From the NCBI GenBank assembly GCA_964445695.1, contig CAYULF010000007.1:124001-188000 (forward strand): a stretch of 64,000 nt of DNA, written 5' to 3'. The stretch comes from JAUIKM01 sp964445695. Lineage in GTDB: Bacteria > Bacteroidota > Ignavibacteria > Kapaibacteriales > UBA7675. Under the pieces are notes generated by a model. The model worked only from the letters and a program-made list of their open reading frames with translations. It was not told where the DNA came from and did not search any database. Made by a program: the position numbers and the translations under genes. Positions 17,083-25,166 of the stretch are shown here, piece by piece (within the stretch, counting starts at the first letter, position 1; every line of letters begins with the position of its first letter).

Positions 17083-17604
17083 ATGTCTGGTACTATGCCT
17101 GATTTTGATTCAATCTCTGAAGATACTTCTTTGGTCCCGCCACAAGGAACGCAACGGGTAAGAATAACCGGCGCTGTCTTTGAGGACCCCAAATTCAAGA
17201 ATCCTCGAATTAAACTCAGTGTTGAAGTTCCGGGATTTCCTGAATTCTCGGACTACCTATCTCTTCCCGATCCTGATTCTGGAGCCAACATGTTCGGCTG
17301 GGCAAAACTCAAGCAGATATTCCTTGCTTGCGATCTTCAATGGACCACTTCAGATGATATGCCGGCTGTTGCATCTCGAATGAATCGGGCTCCACTTTCT
17401 CTTGTCGCATTGATTCGCCACCAATACCAAGTGTATGATGGTGAAAGCTGGATTACTCTGCGTCAGAAAGAGAAAGAGGATCGATACGATACGTGGAACG
17501 GACCTAAAAGCACCAGACCGCAAATTTCACGCTACTTCCCGGCCACTCATACTGTCGACTATGAGCCCGATCCGGCTTTGTTGAACGATGACCTCCCCAT
17601 ATGA
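17083..17604 (+). CDS. DUF669-like early phage protein
   Basis: 173 residues. QGTQRVRITGAVFEDP, IKLSVEVPGFPEFSDYLSLP and WAKLKQIFLACDLQW follow the order of DUF669-type phage proteins, which lie in replication modules and are suspected to bind single-stranded DNA. The match is by pattern only. A GGAGC ribosome site precedes the start. It lies between the HTH gene and the primase-helicase, fitting a replication or recombination accessory. The C-terminus is acidic and ends DDLPI, like the acidic tails of ssDNA-binding proteins. Confidence 0.5.
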   Translation: MSGTMPDFDSISEDTSLVPPQGTQRVRITGAVFEDPKFKNPRIKLSVEVPGFPEFSDYLSLPDPDSGANMFGWAKLKQIFLACDLQWTTSDDMPAVASRMNRAPLSLVALIRHQYQVYDGESWITLRQKEKEDRYDTWNGPKSTRPQISRYFPATHTVDYEPDPALLNDDLPI

Positions 17605-17974
17605 TACGGAGCATATGATGCAGATTCATACCTTGATTGAGCAGCTTTCGGCCTATCCCCGAATGCCAATATTCATTCGCTCCGCGTCGTACTACGGAGC
17701 TCGTACGCAAAAGCGACATATTGGACTAAGCGAAAGGAACAATCACATATGCCTGGTCGAATTGCCGGGAAACAAGCATACCCTATTCTCAGACCGTTTA
17801 ATTCAGCGGCTCAAGCGGTATCCAGCAAGCAGAGAAATTGTGATCCGGCCGTTATATGCAAAGTATGATACCGTCAAGTCGTTTGAGATTCACAAGCAAG
17901 GTGACTCGCTCACAATTAGCTATCAAGTGCCTACCGCGACAAACGCAACCTTTCTCATCGATTTCCCAATGTAG
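17588..17974 (+). CDS. Hypothetical early protein
   Basis: 128 residues, overlapping the previous gene by 17 bp. Mixed alpha/beta, basic (RSASYYGARTQKRHIGL, LIQRLKRYPASREIVIRPLY), with an ATG at 17588 or a later one at 17615. It ends just before the primase-helicase. No family recognised; the basic charge and place suggest a nucleic-acid role. Confidence 0.5.
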   Translation: MTSPYDTEHMMQIHTLIEQLSAYPRMPIFIRSASYYGARTQKRHIGLSERNNHICLVELPGNKHTLFSDRLIQRLKRYPASREIVIRPLYAKYDTVKSFEIHKQGDSLTISYQVPTATNATFLIDFPM

Positions 17975-17989
17975 CCATCTGTTTTCGCT

Positions 17990-20509
17990 ATGAGAGCATA
18001 TGAAAAGATAGGCCGTCATCTCGACGGCCTGTCACGTTCCGACATTCTGGATATCCTCTCCCATGTTGGGATTACCGTACCTGAGATACGCCCCAACAAA
18101 AAGAACTACAAAATCCGATCACCTTTCCGGAATGACAAACACCCGTCATTTGCGATCAATATTGATACAGGATTGTGGAGAGACGTAACACAGAACGAAT
18201 CCGGGAACCTGGTTGATCTTTTGGCAAAGGGCGGCTTTTCAACAAGCGATTCAATTACCTTGTTCGAAAAATACACTGGAAAAATAGCACACAGTCACCC
18301 ATTAAGAAAACCCTCGGATCCAACAACCAAAAAACAACAAGCTGCAGATGATGGAGCCATTCAACAGACGGTAATCACCGCAACAAATGCTCGGAGATAT
18401 CAAGAGGATCTGCTGTCGGCAACCAGGTTAAGTGTACAACGCATCTGGGAGCGTTGGTCTGCTCGTCGGATCACACGAAAAGCAGTGCAGGAAGCCGGCG
18501 TGCTCGTCGGTAGCCCAGATTTTAAGACAATGACTCAATTTGGACTACGTGCTCGCACTGATTGCGTGATATATCCCGTTGAGAAAGACGAAAACGGTAA
18601 CATCACCAACTACAAGGTGATGGACTACTCCGCAACAAAGGAGAAGCGCTGCACTGATGTTTTTAAGAATGCGTTTTTCCCCCACCCAGGTGAAAGCAGC
18701 AAACATGTAACAATCGTTGGTGGCGAGGATGATGCACTCAGCCTGAGATCTGCAGGTGTGAATGCGGTTTCCCCACTTGCCGGCACAGCAGTGTCGGAAG
18801 ACATGTTAAACTCAATTACAGACTGTGACATTCTTGTGTGCTTTGACAACCAGGATGTTGAGTACAGGAGCTCAGTAAAACTCGCTGAACGACTGTACGA
18901 TGCAAATCCTCATAGATTAATTGGCATAATGATCTGGCCGGAAGATAGACCAAACAAATGGGATATTGGTGACGAAGCGGCGCAAAATCCAGACTTCGTC
19001 CAATTCATACAAAAGAATGTTTACCTCTATGTTCCCTACGCCACAAATCCACCGGCACAAATAAAAGGTCATTTAACGCCAAAGCAAGAACTCACGACCA
19101 GAGATATCAAAGAAATTCGCAAGCAGTTCTACCGCACCACCGCGACTGACGAAGAGCACGGTGAGACCACTAAGTTCTACCATGAAAATGTCGTCAGATA
19201 CATCCTGGACAAATATCACATCAAAGTCGTTGTAAATGCCAGTGATCGCAAAGAATGGTTCATTTACAATGAAGGCTGCTGGAAGAAAGTCAGCAAACTG
19301 TATATTGAGTCTTTGTTTTATATCTTTCTACGCCCAGCCGAGCGGGTCGGCGGCGTCTACGACAAAATCACCAGAAACATAGCAATCAACTCTCTTGCGG
19401 ATTCTTCCTTTTTCGATTTGACAAACTCAGGTAATTTGATAAACCTTAACAATTGTGCGTACGACTTGGTATTGCAACGGCCCGTCGCACATAGTCCAGG
19501 ACTTAACTTCAAGTACAAGTCGTCATTTGACTTTAGGGTCGGCGCAACTGCACCCACGTTCGGTGAAAGTCTGAAAACTTATGCCGACAAGTATGGCGAT
19601 GCATGGATCAATCTATGCTGGGAGATACTCGGATACTCCTTAACAAACGCCAACGATCTCCACGTGTGGTTCTACTTTGTCGGAAAGACCCGCCGCGGTA
19701 AATCAACCGTTTTATCTGTCGCTCAGAATTTGGTTGGCGACAAGTACAAACGGACATCATTTGATCCGGCAAAATTTCGATCCGGTTTCTATGGCGCCGG
19801 TTTAAAAGATATGCGGCTCCTAATAAATGCCGACGCCCCACCTATGTTACGTTATCTTTCTGAGTTGAAGATGCTTACAGGCGGAGATACGACCAGTACC
19901 GATCAAAAGTATGGCGATCAGTTGGATTTTGAGCCAACTGGTAAGCCGCTTTTTTCTGCGAACCAGATGTTTACGATTCCTGACAATGAGGATTGGGCCT
20001 CGCTCAAAGAACGATTGGTTGTTCTTCCCTTCGAGCGATACTTCCGCCCGGAAGAACGAAACCCAGCCTTGAAGAACATCTTCAAGGAAGAGTTGCCGGG
20101 AATATTCAATCAGGCGGTCTTAGCATTGGGTCGCCTCTTAGAAAGAGGTAGATTCCAGAAGCTATCTGTTACCGAATCACTGATTGACTCGGTTGTTCAG
20201 ACCAATTCAGTTCAATCGTTTGCGTCAGAATGCCTGGAGTTTGGAGAAGACCGCTGGGTTTTGGTTAACCAGCTTTTTCTCAAGTTCGATGATTATATGA
20301 AGGGAGTTACCCTTCGAGAAAACTGGCATGCATTGGTACAAGGAGCACCACACACCAAACACCAACTTTCAGCGCGAATTCAGGACACGTTTGACGTTTC
20401 AGCTGAAACAAAGTATGTCTTGCGCAGTGATGGACGTTCCAAGGAAAATCAGAGAGTCTTAATCGGTGTCGGCTTGAAGCCTGATCTTCTTGACACCGAT
20501 CCTTTTTAA
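17990..20509 (+). CDS. Primase-helicase fusion: TOPRIM primase, D5-like, SF3 helicase
   Basis: 839 residues. Residues 1-100 resemble the DnaG-type N-terminal domain (YKIRSPFRNDKHPSF ... GNLVDLLAK) but without the zinc-binding Cys/His. A TOPRIM-like core follows with Glu246 in VGGEDDALS and Asp286/Asp289 in CFDNQD. About 360-520 is a D5_N-type linker (RYILDKYHIKVV, WFIYNEGCWKKV). The SF3 helicase has a Walker A GKTRRGKS at 565-572 and RLLINADAPPML as Walker B. Such proteins start and unwind replication in phages, satellites and plasmids. Strong evidence that the element replicates its own DNA, probably from the iterons at 21.2-21.5 kb. Confidence 0.88.
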   Translation: MRAYEKIGRHLDGLSRSDILDILSHVGITVPEIRPNKKNYKIRSPFRNDKHPSFAINIDTGLWRDVTQNESGNLVDLLAKGGFSTSDSITLFEKYTGKIAHSHPLRKPSDPTTKKQQAADDGAIQQTVITATNARRYQEDLLSATRLSVQRIWERWSARRITRKAVQEAGVLVGSPDFKTMTQFGLRARTDCVIYPVEKDENGNITNYKVMDYSATKEKRCTDVFKNAFFPHPGESSKHVTIVGGEDDALSLRSAGVNAVSPLAGTAVSEDMLNSITDCDILVCFDNQDVEYRSSVKLAERLYDANPHRLIGIMIWPEDRPNKWDIGDEAAQNPDFVQFIQKNVYLYVPYATNPPAQIKGHLTPKQELTTRDIKEIRKQFYRTTATDEEHGETTKFYHENVVRYILDKYHIKVVVNASDRKEWFIYNEGCWKKVSKLYIESLFYIFLRPAERVGGVYDKITRNIAINSLADSSFFDLTNSGNLINLNNCAYDLVLQRPVAHSPGLNFKYKSSFDFRVGATAPTFGESLKTYADKYGDAWINLCWEILGYSLTNANDLHVWFYFVGKTRRGKSTVLSVAQNLVGDKYKRTSFDPAKFRSGFYGAGLKDMRLLINADAPPMLRYLSELKMLTGGDTTSTDQKYGDQLDFEPTGKPLFSANQMFTIPDNEDWASLKERLVVLPFERYFRPEERNPALKNIFKEELPGIFNQAVLALGRLLERGRFQKLSVTESLIDSVVQTNSVQSFASECLEFGEDRWVLVNQLFLKFDDYMKGVTLRENWHALVQGAPHTKHQLSARIQDTFDVSAETKYVLRSDGRSKENQRVLIGVGLKPDLLDTDPF

Positions 20510-20534
20510 CAATCGACTTGCTTGGAGAAGGACA

Positions 20535-21101
20535 ATGAATATCGACGACCAGAATTCGGTCGTTGCGTATATCGTGCTTGCAATTATTGTGCTGGACAAG
20601 ATTTGGATTAAACTTCGATATTGGTGGAAACACAGAAATCTTTTTGAGGAGGTTCAACTGTTAAACCACAGAATATTGGAAGAGTTGAAAGAGCTACAAA
20701 GGCTCACCAAAGCCAAACGGGCCTACCTCTTCAAGTTCCACAATGGGCAAACAGACCACCCGCTCAAGTTGAGCGTAACCCACGAAGTGACAGCCTACAA
20801 CATCTCCCCCATGGAATCCCACACCCAGTCCCGTGCAGCATCTCATTACACGGCTCTCATAGAAAACATCAAAAACGGTCCATGGATCGTACGAACGGAA
20901 GATCTCACAGATCCTAAGCTGCGCGGTGAATTGGTTTTTCGTGATGCTGAAGGATTCGCCGGCACTATTCTAAGGCAAGGACACCAACCAATTGGTATCC
21001 TCTGCCTTGATTTTGGAGGCATTCATTCACCTCAACCTGGACTGCACCACCATCTGCTGAAAGCCGCTCTCGATCTCGGCCCTCTTTTATCTCGTCAATG
21101 A
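20535..21101 (+). CDS. Membrane-anchored GAF-like early protein
   Basis: 188 residues from ATG 20535 with GGAGAAGG upstream. One N-terminal membrane helix (VVAYIVLAIIVLDKIWI) is followed by a short coiled coil and then a GAF-like domain (AKRAYLFKFHNG, VTHEVTAYNISP, FAGTILRQGHQPIGILCLDFGG). The FHNG motif recurs in phage-encoded GAF-like proteins. It may hold the replication apparatus at the membrane or sense a small molecule. Last gene of the first early block; a long hairpin follows directly. Confidence 0.6.
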   Translation: MNIDDQNSVVAYIVLAIIVLDKIWIKLRYWWKHRNLFEEVQLLNHRILEELKELQRLTKAKRAYLFKFHNGQTDHPLKLSVTHEVTAYNISPMESHTQSRAASHYTALIENIKNGPWIVRTEDLTDPKLRGELVFRDAEGFAGTILRQGHQPIGILCLDFGGIHSPQPGLHHHLLKAALDLGPLLSRQ

Positions 21102-21105
21102 TTCG

Positions 21106-21152
21106 GATTCGCAGTAGCCAGGCGCTTGTTGGCCGTCTGGTTACTGCGAATC
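21106..21152 (+). terminator. 16-bp stem-loop after early operon
   Basis: GATTCGCAGTAGCCAG and CTGGTTACTGCGAATC pair over 16 positions with one G-U, with a 15-nt loop, 4 bp past the stop codon. There is no clear T run, so it may be a processed or attenuating hairpin. Confidence 0.55.
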
Positions 21153-21212
21153 TCCTTAACCCAGCTAAACCCGTATAACAAAGTCATAAAAATCCGTGTT
21201 TGGACCTTGAAA

Positions 21213-21530
21213 GTTTTCCAGTTTTTCGGGACGTCCTGAAGTTTTTTCAAAATTCCACGCGTGAAACGCCGATTCTAGGTTGTTTTCGGCGTTTTCGGTC
21301 CAACGGTGCCTCTGGAAAACTCTGGAAAACTACTGGAAAACTGAAAAAGTTTTCCAGTTTTGAATTGTCATATTTCCCATTAACCATTCTGAATCAATCA
21401 CTTACAGGTTTTTAAGTTCACAGGAAAACTTCTGGAAAACTTTTTGAGTTTTCCAGTCACCGTTGTTATCCTGCTCGGAAGTTGCTTGTATTTCCTGTTG
21501 GTTTCCAGTAGTATTCCCGTCGTTTTCCAG
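21213..21530. repeat. Iteron array CTGGAAAAC x8, probable replication origin
   Basis: Eight exact copies of CTGGAAAAC occur in both orientations. Plus-strand copies start at 21312, 21322, 21333 and 21432; reverse copies (GTTTTCCAG) start at 21213, 21349, 21448 and 21522. Near-matches lie at 21421 (one mismatch) and 21501 (one T short). Three copies are spaced at 10-11 bp, one helical turn. AT-rich DNA follows to 21630, and no convincing gene lies between 21102 and 21837. The place next to the primase-helicase fits an iteron origin. Confidence 0.7.
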
Positions 21531-21837
21531 AGCCTAACCCTTTATTATTCAACTCTTTAACTCCGAGTGAAAAAACTACATAGGAAAGCAGTTAGGAGAA
21601 ATTTCAAGGGTGAGGACTGGGGTTAACGCGTGTGCATACTTACACTTGGTTAAATTATTACGGAATCCGCGAAAAAGCTGTTTTCTCACTCGTTCCGTTG
21701 GTTTTTACCGGTTCACATCTGGGAATAGTATTTGATCGCTCAGAATACAACTCCATAGCCGCACCATTTGGGGTTATTTTGCGATCACTTGTGCTTTTTC
21801 ACTTCGCTTTTCTGCCTGCCGAGTTGTATATTGTGTC

Positions 21838-22347
21838 GTGAGCGAACACAAACATTACAGATATGCTTTGGAGTGCCCGTTAAAATACAATCAACTGCGG
21901 CTAATTATGCGCCGTGGCGGTGTGAATTGCGCTGATTTGGATCGCAGACGAGGAAGAATTAGCGCTTGCCGGCATCATTCGTGGAACAGCGACAGAATAG
22001 CCCCCAGATATATGCGGTACGCTGTGAGGCAGGAGTTGACGGATCCAGTGTATGTCGCTTCAGTGTGGTCGGTAATCGATCCACCTGGTGATTGGCGAGA
22101 CTCACAACGACAGGCAGCGAAAGCATTCGCAGACAAATACACGTTGTCCGGACGGCAATTAACCGCCATAATCAAGAGTGCCGGATTAACGCTGAACGGT
22201 TTTGCCAAATTTTGTGGATTCGGAAAGGATAAGGTCTACCGACTCAAATCCGACCCAATCTTGCCATTCCGTATCGTTGATGCACTTATAGTGCGCGTTG
22301 GTACGGAGCCCTATAAATCACTTAAACAGGAAACAGACAATGTCTGA
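21838..22347 (+). CDS. Putative HTH regulator beside the origin
   Basis: 169 residues from a GTG; an ATG at 21907 is an alternative and neither has a good ribosome site, so the start is uncertain. The C-terminal 70 residues (LSGRQLTAIIKSAGLTLNGFAKFCGFGKDKVYRLKSDP) read as a helix-turn-helix of the XRE type followed by a dimerisation helix; the N-terminal part is basic. It may be an iteron-binding initiator or an activator of the late operon. Coupled to the next gene by an 8-bp overlap. Confidence 0.5.
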   Translation: MSEHKHYRYALECPLKYNQLRLIMRRGGVNCADLDRRRGRISACRHHSWNSDRIAPRYMRYAVRQELTDPVYVASVWSVIDPPGDWRDSQRQAAKAFADKYTLSGRQLTAIIKSAGLTLNGFAKFCGFGKDKVYRLKSDPILPFRIVDALIVRVGTEPYKSLKQETDNV

Positions 22348-22936
22348 AGCAATTGATTATTGGAACTACTCTCAACGCAACCGATCTCAGGATCGCCTCG
22401 ACAAACAGGCGCAGTACGAGTCTGAAAACGTTCAGACTCAGCGTCAAGCGCAAAATGCGTATGACCTGCAAAACATGCGGACTGCGGGCTTCTTTGGAGA
22501 TATTTTGAAAGCGATGACGCTTGTACAAATCGCCAATGGGCAGAACGTCGATTCAATGCTCTCGGAAGCTCAAAGACTCGGTTTCCTGGACAACGAAGGA
22601 CAGCGTGATCAGCAGTTAGCTACGGTCACGAAACGTGCGGACAACAGTGCATTCGAGGACGTTCAGGATGAAGCCGCCGACAACCTGGCTCTTCGTGCAG
22701 ACCAGGTCAATGCAACAACGACCGTTTCTCAATTGGCCGATCTCCTGAAAACGAATGCCGGCTTGCCCAATGCTACGATTTCGCAACTCAGTGATATCGT
22801 TAAGCAAACTCAGGGTGATGCGCAGTACATGTCCGCTCTGCGCTCTGATCTCGTCAAAACAGCCATGAGTGCTGGTGAACGGATCTTGTGGAATGCCGTT
22901 ATCGATGCCGCGATTGAGAAGATTCAGGCCAATTAA
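22340..22936 (+). CDS. Helical Gln/Asp-rich protein, possibly structural or scaffold
   Basis: 198 residues from ATG 22340, with a purine-rich stretch upstream. Very hydrophilic N-terminus (YWNYSQRNRSQDRLDKQAQ), then a long helical region rich in Gln, Asp and Ala with no membrane segment. The composition resembles phage scaffold or internal proteins, yet it is transcribed with the early, rightward genes. No family recognised. A strong terminator follows, so this ends the rightward operon. Confidence 0.55.
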   Translation: MSEAIDYWNYSQRNRSQDRLDKQAQYESENVQTQRQAQNAYDLQNMRTAGFFGDILKAMTLVQIANGQNVDSMLSEAQRLGFLDNEGQRDQQLATVTKRADNSAFEDVQDEAADNLALRADQVNATTTVSQLADLLKTNAGLPNATISQLSDIVKQTQGDAQYMSALRSDLVKTAMSAGERILWNAVIDAAIEKIQAN

Positions 22937-22968
22937 CCTCTTCGGCACCTCTACTGTCATGCCCAGTC

Positions 22969-23007
22969 ACCCGGCTTGTTTCCCCACACTCAAGCCGGGT
23001 TCTATTT
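22969..23007 (+). terminator. Rho-independent terminator ending the rightward operon
   Basis: ACCCGGCTTG (22969-22978) pairs perfectly with CAAGCCGGGT (22991-23000), followed by TCTATTT. Confidence 0.8.
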
Positions 23008-23032
23008 ACCAGATAAACAACGGAAAGCCCTC

Positions 23033-23161
23033 ATGTTAAGCTCAGACGATCTTAGTCAGACCTCAGACGTTGTCAATTTCGAGTACATCGACGAAGTGCT
23101 GTTCCTGGCAGATGGCAACAACGCTGAGCCTGAGTATTTGGAAGATCAACAACGACTCTGA
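23033..23161 (+). CDS. Possible 42-aa acidic protein
   Basis: From ATG 23033 (CGGAAAG upstream): an acidic peptide (SSDDLSQTSDVVNFEYIDEVL, ending DQQRL) with no known family. It lies beyond a terminator and before the convergent late operon, so transcription is doubtful unless read-through occurs. Confidence 0.3.
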   Translation: MLSSDDLSQTSDVVNFEYIDEVLFLADGNNAEPEYLEDQQRL

Positions 23162-23219
23162 TTGACTGGCAGTGCTGGCAATAGGAAACTGAATGAAGTG
23201 AAATTCGGAAAGCTTGGGA

Positions 23220-23303
23220 TTGGATGCGTTTGATATCGCGATAATTTGGTGGCTGATGAGTTTCTTACTTGGACTGTTGATATTCTGGGCTATATCCGAC
23301 TAG
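23220..23303 (+). CDS. Possible 27-aa single-span membrane peptide
   Basis: TTG start at 23220 with GGAAAG about 9 nt upstream encodes a peptide that is almost all one membrane helix (IIWWLMSFLLGLLIFWAISD). Its stop overlaps the end of the convergent J-domain gene. The length and hydrophobicity recall phage mini-membrane proteins, but the ORF is short enough to be chance. Confidence 0.25.
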   Translation: MDAFDIAIIWWLMSFLLGLLIFWAISD

Positions 23304-23653
23304 TCATCTTCTTCCAGGCGCTTCACAACAACTTCAACACCCCAACCCGTTAGAGCACTCAATAGCTGAAACGCCGCGGCCATAGCTTTTCGTTGTTGTT
23401 TTCGAATAGCAGGGTCGGATGTTTTTTCGTCTGGAACACGCTCCTGTGCTTGTTTCATTACTTTCGGCTCGGTTGAATGCCTTTTTTCATACAATTGTTT
23501 GTAGAGCTTGTTTATCGTATCTGTTTTTCCTGGATCCGCATTATCACCGGCGACGTCCGGATGAAACTTCCGCATTGCCTCCCGGTGGCGCTGTTTGAGT
23601 TGTTCCACGGATTTTGCGCTTCTGAGATATTTGGACCAATCACGAGCGGCCAC
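23300..23653 (-). CDS. J-domain (DnaJ-like) protein
   Basis: 117 residues from a GTG at 23653 (GGAG 8-10 nt upstream, overlapping the ATPase gene by 14 bp). Residues 5-60 form a J-domain: DWSKYL, helix II VEQLKQRHREAMRKF, the invariant HPD at 31-33, and helix III INKLYKQLYEKR. The C-terminal half is basic and then helical. J-domains stimulate the ATPase of DnaK/Hsp70; a viral one probably recruits host DnaK for assembly or replication. There is no G/F-rich region or zinc centre, so this is a class III J-protein. It is the last gene of the late operon. Confidence 0.75.
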   Translation of the reverse strand: MAARDWSKYLRSAKSVEQLKQRHREAMRKFHPDVAGDNADPGKTDTINKLYKQLYEKRHSTEPKVMKQAQERVPDEKTSDPAIRKQQRKAMAAAFQLLSALTGWGVEVVVKRLEEDD

Positions 23654-24284
23654 GTCGTTTCTCCAGATGCTCGTGATAGCTGCCTGCCTGTTCTTCTGCG
23701 GCGCCGAGTACGACTGTCTTATGATCAGTAAATCGATTTTTCCGGTTGGTAATTGATCTCTGTCCGCCGGCACAGCTCATCCACCAGAGAATGTCCGCAT
23801 CGTGCATCAGCGCAGCATCTCCTCGATAGTCCTTCCGGTCCTTTGTTGTCTGGACCAGAAGGACAAAAGAGGTCGGCGCGAATGATTTCAGTTCCCGAAA
23901 AAATTCCTTTTGGTTCGGAATTCGCATTTTGGATATCGAATCAAGGAATACAAATCTGAATTTTCCAGCAACCTGTTTAACGGAATCCCATTCCGTTGAG
24001 TTGCCAAAAAAAACATGCGCAGGAACATCGGCATTGAGTAGTTTGTTCTGTACTGTGCCGGTCTTCAGATGTTCTTCAGCAATATTGTACAAAGTTGCTT
24101 TACCAGGCAGTACGTTGGTCATTTGCATTGCCAGCGTTGACTTTCCCGATCCTGGCTCGCCACTTAGTACCGCGATCCATTGTTCGTCGCGTGGAACGGC
24201 ACCCAGAATCTGGAACCAGGGATAAGCGAGATCCAGGGTTGGTATTCTGAACCGTTTTACTTGACGACTACTGAAGATTTCCAT
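23640..24284 (-). CDS. RecA-fold P-loop ATPase (candidate packaging or recombination ATPase)
   Basis: 214 residues from ATG 24284 (GGTGGGA upstream). Walker A GEPGSGKS at 42-49; Walker B FRFVFLDSISKM near 105-116; then FVLLVQTTKDRKDYRGDAAL and HDADILWWM, a layout close to the RadA/DnaB group of RecA-fold ATPases (sensor Q and a DADI strand). Size and setting among virion and lysis genes would suit a genome-packaging ATPase of a tailless virus, but the RadA-like motif order argues equally for a recombination or loading enzyme. It is not a terminase: no nuclease domain. Confidence 0.65.
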   Translation of the reverse strand: MEIFSSRQVKRFRIPTLDLAYPWFQILGAVPRDEQWIAVLSGEPGSGKSTLAMQMTNVLPGKATLYNIAEEHLKTGTVQNKLLNADVPAHVFFGNSTEWDSVKQVAGKFRFVFLDSISKMRIPNQKEFFRELKSFAPTSFVLLVQTTKDRKDYRGDAALMHDADILWWMSCAGGQRSITNRKNRFTDHKTVVLGAAEEQAGSYHEHLEKRRGRS

Positions 24285-24445
24285 TTTCCCACCGGGCATT
24301 CGGCCCCGGCCCATTTTGTTTTAAGCTTAACGATGCAGCCACATTTCGCGCACTGGTGCACGATCCGATGCTGTAAGTGCTCGCAGGTCTGACATATCAT
24401 TAGACGTGCTGTTTGGGTGTCTGTTTCTGCTACCATTTTCGCCAT
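24257..24445 (-). CDS. Phage-type zinc-ribbon protein
   Basis: 62 residues with Cys pairs CQTC (18-21), CAKCGC (32-37) and a late CPVGKW. This CxxC...CxxCGC...CPxGKW spacing is a common small phage protein (DUF6171-like). It overlaps the lysozyme end (16 bp) and the ATPase start (28 bp). Function unknown. RadA-type proteins carry a zinc finger before the ATPase domain, so the adjacency is notable. Confidence 0.75.
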   Translation of the reverse strand: MAKMVAETDTQTARLMICQTCEHLQHRIVHQCAKCGCIVKLKTKWAGAECPVGKWKSSVVVK

Positions 24446-24957
24446 GCGAGAACTCCAAATGCGAGGCCCGCGATTATTGCGAACACCAGTTTTTTTTTAT
24501 CCGATTGCTGAGTTCCGGATAAAAACATCTTATGTTCAGACCGTCTGCGATTGGACAGGCCTGTCGAATCTTCTTTCTCACCTGTGTTCGGATTGGTGAT
24601 TTTATTCCATTTCAAGAACTCACTTGCAGCTCCTTGAACATCACTGTCATTCAATTTTCGCAAAAGTGTGGAGTCTCGGAATGCACGGCATCCGATATTG
24701 TAGGCAAGCGAAACAAGCGCATCGAATTGCAATTGTGAAATATCGATGTTTACAGAACTGTTAACACAGTTCTCACTGTGTTCCAAGTCCATTGCAAACA
24801 TCATTCTGGCTTCATCACGACTTACACGAAAACCCGGTTTTACGTTTCTCGTCGTGCCATAGCCGATGGTCCATACACCGGCTGTATCCAGGTAGGCATT
24901 TTCGCGGAACCCTTCATGCTGTAGTATACTTTCGATTCCTTCTTTTGAAGTTTTCAT
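24430..24957 (-). CDS. GH24 lysozyme with C-terminal membrane anchor
   Basis: 175 residues. The T4-type muramidase triad is visible as Glu15 (LQHEGF), Asp24 (AYLDTAG) and Thr30 (WTIGYGTT), followed by SLAYNIGC and the C-lobe NRRRSEHKMFLSG. After a short linker comes a membrane helix (LVFAIIAGLAFGVLAW) at the very C-terminus. The enzyme cuts peptidoglycan at lysis or entry. The tail anchor is unlike T4 lysozyme or N-terminal SAR endolysins and would hold the catalytic domain at a membrane, in the cell or in a virion. It overlaps both neighbours. Confidence 0.88.
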   Translation of the reverse strand: MKTSKEGIESILQHEGFRENAYLDTAGVWTIGYGTTRNVKPGFRVSRDEARMMFAMDLEHSENCVNSSVNIDISQLQFDALVSLAYNIGCRAFRDSTLLRKLNDSDVQGAASEFLKWNKITNPNTGEKEDSTGLSNRRRSEHKMFLSGTQQSDKKKLVFAIIAGLAFGVLAWRKW

Positions 24958-25163
24958 TCCGCGTCCACACTATCGGTTGGTTGTGAGTTTTGATCATTTG
25001 TATTTGGTTCGGTCGAACGTGGTAACAGATGAATCGGGATGTTAACAGGTCGTTGGCTGGACGGTTCAATCAGAAAGGCAACAAGCCTAAATTTGTATTG
25101 CTCTAGAATTAAGTCAATTTTTGCCCTGCAAGCTTCTCGGCGCAATTCAAGTTTATCATTCAT
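24954..25163 (-). CDS. Small hypothetical protein before lysozyme
   Basis: 69 residues: a basic helical N-terminus (LELRREACRAKIDLILEQYKFRL), a short hydrophobic patch, then a Pro/Thr/Asn-rich acidic tail. It is coupled by a 4-bp overlap to the lysozyme gene and follows the spike gene by 3 bp. No family recognised. Confidence 0.55.
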   Translation of the reverse strand: MNDKLELRREACRAKIDLILEQYKFRLVAFLIEPSSQRPVNIPIHLLPRSTEPNTNDQNSQPTDSVDAE

Positions 25164-25166
25164 GGT

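Noticed and set aside
21632..21841. 69-aa frame overlapping the start of the origin-side HTH gene
   Set aside because: GTG start without ribosome site, in AT-rich DNA where open frames arise easily; kept out although the GTGA overlap is tempting.
24257..24445. Zinc ribbon plus ATPase read as a frameshifted radA
   Set aside because: The zinc ribbon is a complete phage-type protein with its own stop, and the ATPase has its own ribosome site; RadA's C-terminal protease-like domain is absent.
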